64,000 bases of DNA. Origin: Kamptonema formosum PCC 6407. Lineage in GTDB: Bacteria; Cyanobacteriota; Cyanobacteriia; Cyanobacteriales; Microcoleaceae. The stretch lies in contig NZ_KB235903.1 of the NCBI RefSeq assembly GCF_000332155.1, positions 425,315-489,314 on the forward strand. Direction: 5' to 3'. Shown here piece by piece: positions 36,135 through 45,016 of this stretch. Position 1 is the first letter of the stretch. The number at the start of each line of letters is the position of its first letter. Under the pieces are notes generated by a model, which was given only the letters and a program-made list of their open reading frames with translations, was not told the DNA's origin and did no database searches. The translations under genes were made by a program, and so were the position numbers.

Positions 36135-37727
36135 TTACCTCGTTTTTGGGACTCTGGGATCTTGGTTTAAGAAAGGAAACAAATCACTAAAGAATTTATC
36201 ATACATACTATGTAAATATGGATTCCGACAATCATCTTTAGAGCATTTTCTAGAATAGTAATCTCTAAAATCCATCCTATCTCCCTCAGCATCAAGCCTT
36301 TTTTCTGCCAAAGCCTCAATAAAGTTTGTACTAACGATACCTAGAAAATACTCTAATTCTTCAACTGCAATAGTATGCCAATGGTATGTTTCCGAAATAG
36401 AGGGATATAGCTGTCTAATTTCATCTCTCAAAATTGAATTAAGGAAGTAAGAGCGGTCATAGGTAACTACTAGCCTCTCAGTTATTTTAATACCATTGAA
36501 CCAATCGGGAACTGTGCATAAACCACTTTCGACATCATTTTCAAATTTCCACATCTGATCCACACCACCACCAATACTTAGTTTAAGATTCTGCTGAATA
36601 TCTTGGAGATTACCCCATTTCTTAGCATTTAAGTAGAGTCCTGATTGCTTTACTTCTATTAAAACAGCGATACCATTTTGAATTACAAACCAGTCTGGTG
36701 TATCTTTAGAATTTTGTTTAGAACCATATCTCCACTCTTTCTGCACATTAGCTTCCCCAAATGTTTTCTTTAGAAGTAAGCCAACATATTCTTGAAAAAC
36801 AGAGCCAAAAGCACCTCGAAATGGATTACTTTTACCACTTCTAAAATAGTCTGACTCTGACAATGAGAAATAAAGACCTCTAGTTACTCGCTCATAAATT
36901 AAAGTTGGTATTGGTGTTATATAAACCTGAGAAAATCCAGGTTTAACATTACGATCTGGAATAATTACAGGCTTAAGGTAAAGTGGATTAAAGCGAAACT
37001 TTTCATACTCATTAGCTGGTGGTAACTCTTTCCTCGATAGAGAGCGAAAGTCACTATAACTACATGAAATCCAATTAGCAAATGCTTGTTGTTTGTTAAT
37101 ACAAAAATATTTTTTCATGGAATTTGGATACTTATCTATTTCTTCATGTAAGCGGAAAAATCCGTTCTTTGCACTATCTGAAAAAACCAAGCTTAAAAAT
37201 AATATTTCCTGCAAATTCAAACCACAAAAGCTTTGAATTGCATCAGCTATATCAATTTGATTGCTGCCTGCAACTGTATTCCATAAATCTCCATAAATAA
37301 TTAGGGTTCTTGGCAAAAGGTGAGAGGCTTCACGATCATAGTCAAATTGAGCAGATCCAAATCTAATAAGACAACCTTGTGGATTTTCCCTATCCTCTTG
37401 AAATGGATCTGGAAGTCCAAAAAACATATCAATAACTGTTAATAAATCATTTATACTCATATCTTGGCTACGATAATCATTCGAGTTTTCAATTAATCGC
37501 ATAGACAAGTAAGCAAGAACCCCGTTAGAAACAGGTACATTACTGATCGTATATAATCCTTCCTGGAATCTGATTTCATAGGATAACTTTCCAATGAGCC
37601 TAAGAGCATCACAGAGTTTAAATTTCCTTAAATATTGTCCTATCTCATCTGGAGAGTATCGCTTACGTCCTCTAGGGGTGTAAGTGATTATATTTTTCCC
37701 AGCAATAGTTCCTTCAAATTTAGTCAT
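36135..37727 (-). CDS. Uncharacterised protein with PD-(D/E)XK nuclease-like motif
   Basis: 530 residues. I do not recognise the whole protein. A nuclease-like core appears in the second half: VFQEYVGLLLKKTFG (E near 313), DTPDWFVIQ (D near 345) and AVLIEVKQSG (E-x-K near 358-360), the spacing expected of PD-(D/E)XK enzymes. The N-terminal 300 residues are mainly helical with no known motif; the C-terminal region has CSKDDCRNPYLHSMYDKFF. It is coupled to the S1-domain gene. It may cleave or bind nucleic acid, perhaps in defence; this is inference from motif and context. Confidence 0.6.
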   Translation of the reverse strand: MTKFEGTIAGKNIITYTPRGRKRYSPDEIGQYLRKFKLCDALRLIGKLSYEIRFQEGLYTISNVPVSNGVLAYLSMRLIENSNDYRSQDMSINDLLTVIDMFFGLPDPFQEDRENPQGCLIRFGSAQFDYDREASHLLPRTLIIYGDLWNTVAGSNQIDIADAIQSFCGLNLQEILFLSLVFSDSAKNGFFRLHEEIDKYPNSMKKYFCINKQQAFANWISCSYSDFRSLSRKELPPANEYEKFRFNPLYLKPVIIPDRNVKPGFSQVYITPIPTLIYERVTRGLYFSLSESDYFRSGKSNPFRGAFGSVFQEYVGLLLKKTFGEANVQKEWRYGSKQNSKDTPDWFVIQNGIAVLIEVKQSGLYLNAKKWGNLQDIQQNLKLSIGGGVDQMWKFENDVESGLCTVPDWFNGIKITERLVVTYDRSYFLNSILRDEIRQLYPSISETYHWHTIAVEELEYFLGIVSTNFIEALAEKRLDAEGDRMDFRDYYSRKCSKDDCRNPYLHSMYDKFFSDLFPFLNQDPRVPKTR

Positions 37728-37800
37728 ATTATTTTAGTCCCCAAGGTTTATATTGGTTTGTTATTTTATTTCAATATCTCAGCTTGTAACTGATGGATTG

Positions 37801-37834
37801 ATGATGGAAGATCCGATCGCGCATCTTCCATCAT
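37801..37834. terminator. Perfect 12-bp hairpin after the SDR gene
   Basis: ATGATGGAAGAT and ATCTTCCATCAT flank a 10-base loop containing CGATCG. It lies 52 bases after the SDR stop on the minus strand. No T-run follows, so it may act as an RNA-stabilising stem rather than an intrinsic terminator. Confidence 0.4.
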
Positions 37835-37885
37835 TCAATCTATCTATCCTCTCCGGGCTGAAAAACACTCTTTATCGAACTGCTA

Positions 37886-38743
37886 TTAGCCGCCAATCGC
37901 CACAAAATTAACATCCGAAAAAGCAGTATCCTCTCCAACTTCGCGCCATTTAGCCATTTCTGCATCCGTCTCGGCACGTTTCCGATCCCAAAGACCATAG
38001 GCATCTGCACCCAACATTAAACGTAATGGTGGATCGCTGCTTTCTACAACCTGAATCATCACTAATGCCGCTTTGTGAGGGTCGCCAAGTTGTTTGCCGT
38101 TGCTGCCATAGAGATACTGACGAATGGGCTCAATGACTGGCTGGTAATCGGGAATCGTGGTTTCTGGACGAATATTAGAGTCGCCAGCGAACTCTGTGCG
38201 AAAGGCCCCTGGCTCAACGATCGTGACGCGAATACCTAATGGCTTTATCTCATCATACAGCGCCTCTGAATAACCCTCAAGAGCGAATTTGGACGCACCA
38301 TAAAGCGCAAATCCACCGACGTTGACGCGACCGCCGATACTGGAAATGTTGAGGATATGGCCGCTTTTTTGACTTCGCATCATAGGCAATACAGCCCGAA
38401 TCATTTCTGCACAAGCGATAAAATTGACTTCCATTTGTTCGCGGAGTTGTGCAAGAGAAAACTCTTCGGCTGCACCGAGACTACCACGCCCTGCGTTATT
38501 GACTAAGACATCAATACGCCCGAAGCTTTCGATCGCAGTTTGAACTACTGCTTGGCGATCGCTCTCGTTTGTAACATCCATATGTACAGCTATTGCTGTG
38601 TCTGGATATTTTTCCACCAAATCAGAGATACTTTCAGTTTTTCTGGCTGTTAGAATGGCGCGATCGCCACGACTGAGAACCGCTTCTGCGATCGCGCGAC
38701 CAAAGCCGCTACTGGTACCGGTAATAATGTAAACCTTGCTCAC
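37886..38743 (-). CDS. Short-chain dehydrogenase/reductase
   Basis: About 285 residues. The GTG at 38743 is preferred because GGAGGAG stands six bases upstream; an ATG at 38758 would overlap that site. YIITGTSSGFGRAIAEAVL is the NAD(P)-binding TGxxxGxG motif, VLVNNAGRG the NNAG motif, and ILNISSIGG followed by YGASKFALEGYSE carries the Ser-Tyr-Lys triad. It is a classical SDR with preference probably for NADP(H); the substrate is unknown. It is not obviously part of the surrounding conflict genes. Confidence 0.9.
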   Translation of the reverse strand: MSKVYIITGTSSGFGRAIAEAVLSRGDRAILTARKTESISDLVEKYPDTAIAVHMDVTNESDRQAVVQTAIESFGRIDVLVNNAGRGSLGAAEEFSLAQLREQMEVNFIACAEMIRAVLPMMRSQKSGHILNISSIGGRVNVGGFALYGASKFALEGYSEALYDEIKPLGIRVTIVEPGAFRTEFAGDSNIRPETTIPDYQPVIEPIRQYLYGSNGKQLGDPHKAALVMIQVVESSDPPLRLMLGADAYGLWDRKRAETDAEMAKWREVGEDTAFSDVNFVAIGG

Positions 38744-38869
38744 TTTCGTCTCCTCCATTGAGAGTTTGCTTCAGAGGGGATGCTCTAACAGGCTATCTGA
38801 GAAATTTGAAGTTTGTCGAGTTGGGAATTACCCGGATGAGGAGATTTTAGACTAAGGGGAGGCGATCGA

Positions 38870-38960
38870 GCGGGGATTGGGGTGGTTAGCGATCGAACAG
38901 AAAGAGATGGTGGTGCGATCGCGCTTGTGGGAAAGTTGGGTGAGATCGCCGGCTTCATCT
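38870..38960. repeat. Short remnant with GCGATCGAACAGAAAGAG core
   Basis: One frame reads AIEQKEMVVRSRLWESWVRS without a start or continuation. The DNA GGGAAAGTTGGGTGA is shared with 39997-40090, and the core with 35745-35815. It looks like a piece of a decayed gene scattered through the island. Confidence 0.4.
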
Positions 38961-39035
38961 ATAAGAATTATTATGTTAAAAATTGACAAATTTGTTAAAA
39001 TAAGAAAACGTCTATTTAAAGCTGCGAGTTAAGCT

Positions 39036-39623
39036 ATGATTGACTGTCTCAATGTGGCTTGCTACTTCATTATTAGAGCTTATGAGGATGGTATAGAAGC
39101 TGAAATGACAAATATGAAGGTTCAAAAGCTTTTATATTATGCTCAGAGCTTACATTTGGCACTGTACAATGAACCATTGTTTGCTGAAGAAATCCAAGCA
39201 TGGCGCTATGGGCCTGTTTGTCCTCCTGCTTATAGATTCTACAGTGATTTCGAGGCGAGACAATTGCCAATTCCTAGAAAAGAATCATTGTCGGATTTTC
39301 CGTCTGAGAAGAAAGAACTTTTAGAAGAAATTTGGGAATACTTCGGTGGCTACCATGCTTATCGACTAAGTGATATGACTCACGGTGAATTTCCTTGGAA
39401 GAGAGCTCGTAAAGGTCTACCACCTCAAGCAAGTTCGACGGAGCCAATTCTTCTTAATGATATGAAGGCATTAGGTTATCAAAAGCTCGATCTGATAGAG
39501 CGCGATCACCCTGCATACCAAGTAGCAATGTCTGAAATTGTTAAAAAAGCGTTTGCTTCGGAATCCTTACATCGTATTGGTAAAGGAGAAGTGCATGACT
39601 GGCTTAACTCCCTTCTCCATTGA
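39036..39623 (+). CDS. Panacea (DUF4065) domain protein, putative antitoxin
   Basis: 195 residues. MTNMKVQKLLYYAQSLHLAL and EEIQAWRYGPVCPPAYRFY are the defining features of the Panacea/DUF4065 (SocA-like) fold, and LSDMTHGEFPWKRAR fits its second half. Panacea proteins act as antitoxins for many unrelated toxins. The downstream gene, a RelE-like protein, starts inside this gene's last codons, the expected two-gene layout. About 40 residues of extra C-terminal sequence may bind the toxin. Confidence 0.8.
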   Translation: MIDCLNVACYFIIRAYEDGIEAEMTNMKVQKLLYYAQSLHLALYNEPLFAEEIQAWRYGPVCPPAYRFYSDFEARQLPIPRKESLSDFPSEKKELLEEIWEYFGGYHAYRLSDMTHGEFPWKRARKGLPPQASSTEPILLNDMKALGYQKLDLIERDHPAYQVAMSEIVKKAFASESLHRIGKGEVHDWLNSLLH

Positions 39624-39972
39624 AGCATCCGATAATTTTAATCGTTCTTTCAAAAAACTTGCCAAGGTTCATAGAGATAGTTTTGTTGCACTGATTACAA
39701 AAACTTTGGAAGATTTGATTGACGATCAATATCCTAACAATTCTCGTAATGAACCTTTACCGGGAAAAATTCAACTACCAGAAGGATGGACATTTCATAA
39801 GTTGGAACTCTTGGTTTCAAAAGGCGCTTCGGGGCAAATTAGACTGATGTATTTGGTAAACGCAACTAATTGTATAATCAGACTGGTTTGGATTTACAGC
39901 CATGAACAGTTTGTTAAACGCCCTGCTGATGACGATCTAAAAAGTGCGATCAGAGAGATTTTAGATTTTTAA
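39595..39972 (+). CDS. RelE/ParE-like putative toxin paired with the Panacea protein
   Basis: 125 residues from the ATG at 39595, chosen because AAAGGAGAA precedes it; it overlaps the Panacea gene by 29 bases in another frame. FNRSFKKLAKVHRDSF, EPLPGKIQLPEGWTFHKLEL, GASGQIRLMYLVNATN and IIRLVWIYSHEQFVKRP look like a RelE/ParE fold (R-L-x-Y strand, L-I-W-I-Y-x-H-x-x-F strand). RelE toxins cleave mRNA on ribosomes and ParE toxins poison gyrase; which applies is undecided. Pairing with a Panacea antitoxin supports a TA role. Confidence 0.7.
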   Translation: MTGLTPFSIEASDNFNRSFKKLAKVHRDSFVALITKTLEDLIDDQYPNNSRNEPLPGKIQLPEGWTFHKLELLVSKGASGQIRLMYLVNATNCIIRLVWIYSHEQFVKRPADDDLKSAIREILDF

Positions 39973-39996
39973 GGGTATGTTCTAGTTGTCACGGTT

Positions 39997-40090
39997 GGCG
40001 ATCGCGTCCTCAAACAGAAATAGGAGTGGCGCGATCGCAGTTGCGGGAAAGTTGGGTGATGAAGGTTTTGGGGAGTCGCCCAATTTTTCA
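39997..40090. repeat. Third short remnant with GGGAAAGTTGGGTGA
   Basis: Shares AAACAGAAA, GGCGCGATCGC and GGGAAAGTTGGGTGA with the remnant at 38870-38960. It sits between the TA pair and the OLD-like gene and has no intact frame. Confidence 0.4.
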
Positions 40091-40122
40091 GGCGGTGATG
40101 AGGGATAAGGTGGATATTTTCC

Positions 40123-41796
40123 TTATGACGGGATGCCTTTTCTATTTGGATTTGTAAACCATTTTTTGATTTCTCCCAAAAAAAGCCATACGTCATCATC
40201 GGATGGTTTCAAGTAATCTGGTGAGTCTGGATCTTCTCCCATTTTCTCAAAGATGTTAATTAGCCACTTTGGTGTATGTCCAGTTACACCAAGAAAAGAA
40301 AGCCATGATTCTAATTCGCCTTTGCGTACAGCAAACAGACCGTACTCATCAAGTTTATCAAACAAATTATTTACTGCTTCTTTGTCACTATCGGAAAGGA
40401 TATCGACACCTCCGTTTTGTTTCATATCCTTACCTGTTGCATCAATTTTTTGTTTAACACAACTTCGCAATGCAGCGAGTGATTGATGCTCAAGTTCTGG
40501 CATAAAACCACCTTTGAGAAAGTTTGTCCACGGTTGACCACCTTCTTTCAAAATGTCTACATCAACAATGCCAACTGCCGGAATTCCCAGTTCCCTCAAC
40601 GGCTTAATGATAACGTGGACGGTTTGTTTATTTTGGGCGTTTAGAAATAAGCAGTTAGGTATTCCTAATTCTGGCTTGTAACGAAGTAATCGTTCATTAA
40701 TTTCTTGGTAAAAAGCACGATCTGCATCAGATTCAGTTACAATTACAAACTCGTAAAATAATCCTCCAAGCACACCCGTTGAACGTAATAAAGGATTTCG
40801 CATTAAGTGAAGTATGTCCGTATTAGACAAAATCCTGGCTGTAGCGACTTCACTACGATACGTTAGCCTAACAATATTGACTGGTGCGCCTGAATGTATA
40901 CATCCCATTACAAAGTCAGGACTATGAGTTGATACAAAAAGTCTTTTCTCTGACCCTAAGCTGGAAGAAGCAATCTCTTTTCCTAGTTTAAAGGATAAGG
41001 AAGGATGTAAGAATGCTTCGGGTTCATCAATTAGAACAATTGCAGGATCTCCCGCAATAATTTCTGTGATAATTCCAGTAAAGGCTTTTACTCCATCACT
41101 AGCCTGCTCAACTAGAAATGCTTCTGCTTGGAATCTTACTGCTTCATCATGAATTCCGCGCTCCTCCATATCTGTTGTAGGTGGACGTAAGGCAAGGCGA
41201 AGCCTAAGCTGTCCAAGAGAAGTGGGATCTATTACAAAATATGTACCAAAAGCATCGTGAATAACTCGTCTAACCTCTTTTCTCTTAGCATTATCGCAGA
41301 ATAATACTTGGAAGCTAGTTTGAGGTTGGTGTTGAAGATCTCCAGCGTTTTGCTGTCCTATCAAATTGATTCGACTTCTACCATCTAAAATTAGTGTATT
41401 AGATGCGAGATACCACCTGCAAAAAAGTTGAGTTTGGCTATTTGTATTCTGCAATGCGTCTAGAAGAGCCTGCCTGGGGACTTGATTACGTTGGCCCTTT
41501 TTTCCAACAATTATGTGATCGTCGAGTAAATGTCCGTCACTAAGATTTGGCTCAAGAGTAACCTTTTTAATCTTCTCTTCAGCTATCTCAGTTGTAAATG
41601 TATCAAATTCAATGCTGTCTAGTATTACGTCCGTTGTATTCCGCTGTCCTGTAGAGCAATAGTAATTAATTTCAGCTAAAGCTTTACTTTTCCCAGAATT
41701 ATTCGGACCTACAAATACAGTTACAGGTGTTGTAGCTATTTTTTCTGGAGCCGAACCGGAAACTCGACCAAATTTTAATTTGATAGTTTTTATCAT
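40123..41796 (-). CDS. OLD-like ATPase with TOPRIM domain
   Basis: 557 residues. The N-terminal ABC-type ATPase carries Walker A VFVGPNNSGKSKAL (about 28-41), and IVLIDEPEAFLHPSL supplies Walker B; VSTHSPDF is the D/H-loop region. After about residue 340 a TOPRIM domain follows: FVIVTESDADRAFYQEI (the E) and AVGIVDVDILKEG (the DxD). This architecture is that of OLD (overcoming lysogenisation defect) nucleases, which cut DNA and feature in phage defence. No UvrD/GajB helicase is adjacent, so it is not a Gabija pair. Confidence 0.8.
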   Translation of the reverse strand: MIKTIKLKFGRVSGSAPEKIATTPVTVFVGPNNSGKSKALAEINYYCSTGQRNTTDVILDSIEFDTFTTEIAEEKIKKVTLEPNLSDGHLLDDHIIVGKKGQRNQVPRQALLDALQNTNSQTQLFCRWYLASNTLILDGRSRINLIGQQNAGDLQHQPQTSFQVLFCDNAKRKEVRRVIHDAFGTYFVIDPTSLGQLRLRLALRPPTTDMEERGIHDEAVRFQAEAFLVEQASDGVKAFTGIITEIIAGDPAIVLIDEPEAFLHPSLSFKLGKEIASSSLGSEKRLFVSTHSPDFVMGCIHSGAPVNIVRLTYRSEVATARILSNTDILHLMRNPLLRSTGVLGGLFYEFVIVTESDADRAFYQEINERLLRYKPELGIPNCLFLNAQNKQTVHVIIKPLRELGIPAVGIVDVDILKEGGQPWTNFLKGGFMPELEHQSLAALRSCVKQKIDATGKDMKQNGGVDILSDSDKEAVNNLFDKLDEYGLFAVRKGELESWLSFLGVTGHTPKWLINIFEKMGEDPDSPDYLKPSDDDVWLFLGEIKKWFTNPNRKGIPS

Positions 41797-41831
41797 GTTT
41801 TATAAAGTATGCAGAAAAATTATTTCCTTTA

Positions 41832-42089
41832 TTATACTCCATATTTAGCTTTCATTTCCTCAATGCTAATCCCCTTTCCCTCTTTCAAACTTTGACGAGC
41901 TTGAGCAATCTCCACTTCAAAACGCGGCTCGCGCAACATCAATTCCTCCCACCAATCTTCTGCATCCTCAAACCCAATTAGAATTCCTACAGGTTGCCCA
42001 TCACGGGTAATAATTACACTTTCCTTCTCGGCTATTTGCAAATAACCTGAAAGGTCATTTTTGACTTCATCCATAGAGACTTGCTTCAT
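41832..42089 (-). CDS. Phd/YefM-type antitoxin
   Basis: 85 residues from the ATG at 42089, which overlaps the toxin stop in an ATGA arrangement. MKQVSMDEVKNDLSGYLQIA and SVIITRDGQPVGILIG are the Phd/YefM DNA-binding and dimerisation fold; the tail (EMKAKYGV) would cover the toxin. The antitoxin is encoded after the toxin, the reverse of the commonest order. It is expected to autorepress the pair. Confidence 0.85.
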   Translation of the reverse strand: MKQVSMDEVKNDLSGYLQIAEKESVIITRDGQPVGILIGFEDAEDWWEELMLREPRFEVEIAQARQSLKEGKGISIEEMKAKYGV

Positions 42090-42397
42090 TCCTCTCTCCT
42101 GCCGAACTCGGCTAACCACATCATCGCCTCCGATTTCTCCCGAATTCGCAGGACTTCTACATTACCCTCTCCATCCTCAGTGTAGCTAACATCATAAAAT
42201 ACTCTTAGGTCATCAATCCGCAATCGATATTGAGGTCTTTGCATCTCTCGAAGACGCTTGATCCGACTCTTACTCGTCTTTTCTGGTTCGTATCTTAGGA
42301 ATGTCTCGATCGCATCCAAGGCTTTAGCGCGATCGCTTGCTTTGAGGGCAACAATGTCTGCTTCAGCTTCAGGCGAAAAAATAATCTCGTATCTCAC
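42086..42397 (-). CDS. RelE/ParE-family toxin
   Basis: 103 residues. MRYEIIFSPEAEADIVALKA, then FLRYEPEKTSKSRIKRLREM, YRLRIDDLRVFYDV and VEVLRIREKSEAMMWL match RelE/ParE toxins, with the R-L-R-I-x-D-x-R-V-F-Y-D strand typical of the family. It precedes and overlaps its Phd-like antitoxin by four bases. Its C-terminus (AEFGRREE) extends past the fold and encodes the overlap. Confidence 0.85.
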   Translation of the reverse strand: MRYEIIFSPEAEADIVALKASDRAKALDAIETFLRYEPEKTSKSRIKRLREMQRPQYRLRIDDLRVFYDVSYTEDGEGNVEVLRIREKSEAMMWLAEFGRREE

Positions 42398-42577
42398 AAT
42401 GACTCATTGATTCAATGGAATATGATTTTACACACTTTCAAATTTATCAATTGAGCCGAGCCTAATGCTGATTAACTTAATATCTATTGTTTACTCGCAT
42501 TTGGCTAAACACACTCATTTTTACTAACCTACCGCATATTTTCTGTCTTGTCAATACTTCCTCAAAAAATTAGGATT

Positions 42578-42606
42578 TTGTAGTATCTATAGATTTGCGG
42601 TATAAT
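42578..42606 (+). promoter_or_regulatory. Putative sigma-70-type promoter upstream of tex
   Basis: TTGTAG (-35) and TATAAT (-10) are separated by exactly 17 bases, about 170 bases upstream of the tex ATG in the otherwise gene-free stretch 42398-42775. No other gene follows on this strand, so it most likely drives tex with a long leader. Confidence 0.5.
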
Positions 42607-42775
42607 CTCAATTTATTGCCCTAACTACCGCACATTAGCCCTTCGATCGCCATCGCCTTAATTAAGAAAAGCGATCGCTCCCCATCATAAATAGAATTTT
42701 ATATCCAAATTTGGTATAATAAAAAACCTACCCCTTAACCTCATCCCATTATCGATTACTTCAACTTCAGAAAAT

Positions 42776-45016
42776 ATGTTCAATATTCCTCAACTGCTAG
42801 CACAAGAACTTTCCATCAATCCAGATCAAATTAATAGCGCTCTCGAACTTTTCGCCGAAGGAGCCACAATTCCCTTTATTGCTCGCTACCGCAAAGAACG
42901 GACGGGTTCTCTGGATGAAATTCAGTTGCGAGATATCTCCGAACGATTTACCTATCTTACCGAAATTGAAGACCGCAAAAAAACAATTTTAGATGCGATC
43001 GCATCTCAAGGTAAACTGACTGACGAATTAAAAGCTAAAATCGAAGCTTGCCTACAAAAAAACTTACTTGAAGACCTCTATCTTCCCTACAAAACTAAGC
43101 GGCGCACGCGAGCAACTATTGCTAGAGAAAAAGGATTAGAACCCCTAGCAGAATTTATCAAATCTCTTAACTTACCCCAGCCACAACCAGTATCCCTAGA
43201 AGCAGAAGCCACCAAATATATCTCCGAAGAGAAGGGTGTCAAAACCGCAGAAGAAGCTCTCAAAGGTGCTGCTGATATTTTAGCAGAAGAAGTCTCAGAA
43301 AAAGCAGAATTGCGGGCATATTTACGAGACTATTTGATGAAATCGGGTTCCTTTGTTTCGCGCATCAAAGATGAACATCCCGAAGGAAGCACTAAATTTG
43401 AAATGTACCGCAATTATCAAGTTGCTGTTAAAAACATTCAACCTCATAATATGCTAGCTTTATTCCGGGGTGAAACGGAAGGGATTTTAGACTTGGATCT
43501 TGCCTTCGATGAGTCTACTGTACTCTCCTATCTCGAATCTCAGGAAATTAAAACTAAGGTGAAAGCAGTCAGAGAATTTTATCAAGCGATGCTCAAAGAT
43601 GCCTTCAATCGGTTGATGAAAACATCTCTAACTACGGAGGTACGTAGTAATAGGAAAGCTGACGCAGATTTGGAGTCAATTAAGACATTTGAAACCAATC
43701 TTCGGGAGTTATTACTATCGGCTCCCGCTGGGATGAAACCGACATTAGCTGTAGATCCGGGATTTCGGACTGGGTGTAAGGTTTCTGTACTATCAGAAAC
43801 GGGTAAATTTTTAGAATATCAGACAATTTTCCCCCATCAAGCAGTTGCACAGCGTCAACAATCTGCTAATACTATTAAGCGGATGATTGAGACTTACAAA
43901 ATTGAGTTAATCGCGATTGGTAATGGCACAGCTTCTCGCGAGACAGATGAGTTTATTGCTGAAGTTTTGGCAACCTTAGAAAGAAAGCCAATTAAAGTGA
44001 TGGTGAATGAATCTGGTGCATCGATTTATTCAGCAAGTGATGTAGCGATCGCAGAATTTCCCGATCTCGATCTTACAGTCAGAGGAGCTATTAGTATTGG
44101 CCGCCGCTTGCAAGATCCGCTGGCGGAACTTGTTAAAATTGACCCCAAATCCATCGGTGTAGGACAATATCAGCATGATGTCGATCAAAAACTGCTCAAA
44201 AAGAAACTCGACGACACCGTAGAAAGCTGCGTTAATTATGTCGGTGTAGACTTAAATACAGCATCCAAAGAATTGCTGACCTTTGTATCGGGAATGACAC
44301 CAACTGTTGCTAAAAATATAGTTAATTACCGCAATGAAAAGGGAGCCTTTAAAAATCGCCGTCAACTTCTGAAAGTACCGAAATTGGGGCCAAAAGCTTT
44401 TGAACAAGCTGCTGGTTTCCTACGCATTCGCGGTGGCGAAAATCCACTGGATAATACAGCAGTGCATCCAGAAAGTTACTTTGTCGTGGAAGCGATCGCT
44501 AAAGATTTGAGCGTGCCGTTAGCACAGATAACACAACTATCTGAAAAAGTCAAGTCTATTAACATAAAAAAATACGTCACCGAAACCATCGGCGAACCCA
44601 CCCTCCGCGATATCATTAAGGAACTGGAAAAACCGGGAAGAGACCCGCGAGATGAGTTCAAATATGCCACTTTTAAAGAGGGAATTAAAGAAATTTCCGA
44701 TTTGAATGTGGGCATGGAATTAGAAGGTATTGTTACCAATGTTGCTAACTTTGGTGCATTTGTTGATATCGGCGTGCATCAGGATGGTTTAGTGCATATT
44801 TCTCAACTCGCTGACAGATTTGTGGAAGACCCAAAACTGATTGTTAAGGTGGGACAAGTGGTAAAAGTGCGCGTGCTAGAAGTTAATGAGAAATTGAAGC
44901 GCATTAGTTTATCAATGAAGTTACAAGAGCAACAAAATAGCGATAGAAAAGCTACCAGCAAGCCTCAGCAATCACCTACTCTTAATGATTTGAAAGCTAA
45001 GTTTAATAGGAGGTAA
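42776..45016 (+). CDS. tex: Tex-family S1 RNA-binding protein
   Basis: 746 residues, the usual length. The order is the Tex N-terminal helical domain (FAEGATIPFIARYRKERTGS, LDEIQLRD), the YqgF-like RNase-H fold (LAVDPGFRTGCKVSVL), helix-hairpin-helix motifs (TPTVAKNIVNYRNEKGAFKN) and a C-terminal S1 domain (GMELEGIVTNVANFGAFVDI, GVHQDGLVHISQ). Tex proteins associate with transcription elongation and RNA. The start MFNIPQLLAQEL fits homologues. The gene is monocistronic. Confidence 0.95.
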   Translation: MFNIPQLLAQELSINPDQINSALELFAEGATIPFIARYRKERTGSLDEIQLRDISERFTYLTEIEDRKKTILDAIASQGKLTDELKAKIEACLQKNLLEDLYLPYKTKRRTRATIAREKGLEPLAEFIKSLNLPQPQPVSLEAEATKYISEEKGVKTAEEALKGAADILAEEVSEKAELRAYLRDYLMKSGSFVSRIKDEHPEGSTKFEMYRNYQVAVKNIQPHNMLALFRGETEGILDLDLAFDESTVLSYLESQEIKTKVKAVREFYQAMLKDAFNRLMKTSLTTEVRSNRKADADLESIKTFETNLRELLLSAPAGMKPTLAVDPGFRTGCKVSVLSETGKFLEYQTIFPHQAVAQRQQSANTIKRMIETYKIELIAIGNGTASRETDEFIAEVLATLERKPIKVMVNESGASIYSASDVAIAEFPDLDLTVRGAISIGRRLQDPLAELVKIDPKSIGVGQYQHDVDQKLLKKKLDDTVESCVNYVGVDLNTASKELLTFVSGMTPTVAKNIVNYRNEKGAFKNRRQLLKVPKLGPKAFEQAAGFLRIRGGENPLDNTAVHPESYFVVEAIAKDLSVPLAQITQLSEKVKSINIKKYVTETIGEPTLRDIIKELEKPGRDPRDEFKYATFKEGIKEISDLNVGMELEGIVTNVANFGAFVDIGVHQDGLVHISQLADRFVEDPKLIVKVGQVVKVRVLEVNEKLKRISLSMKLQEQQNSDRKATSKPQQSPTLNDLKAKFNRR

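Noticed and set aside
40123-41796. Gabija system
   Set aside because: The OLD-TOPRIM half fits GajA-like proteins, but no UvrD-type helicase gene is adjacent on either side.
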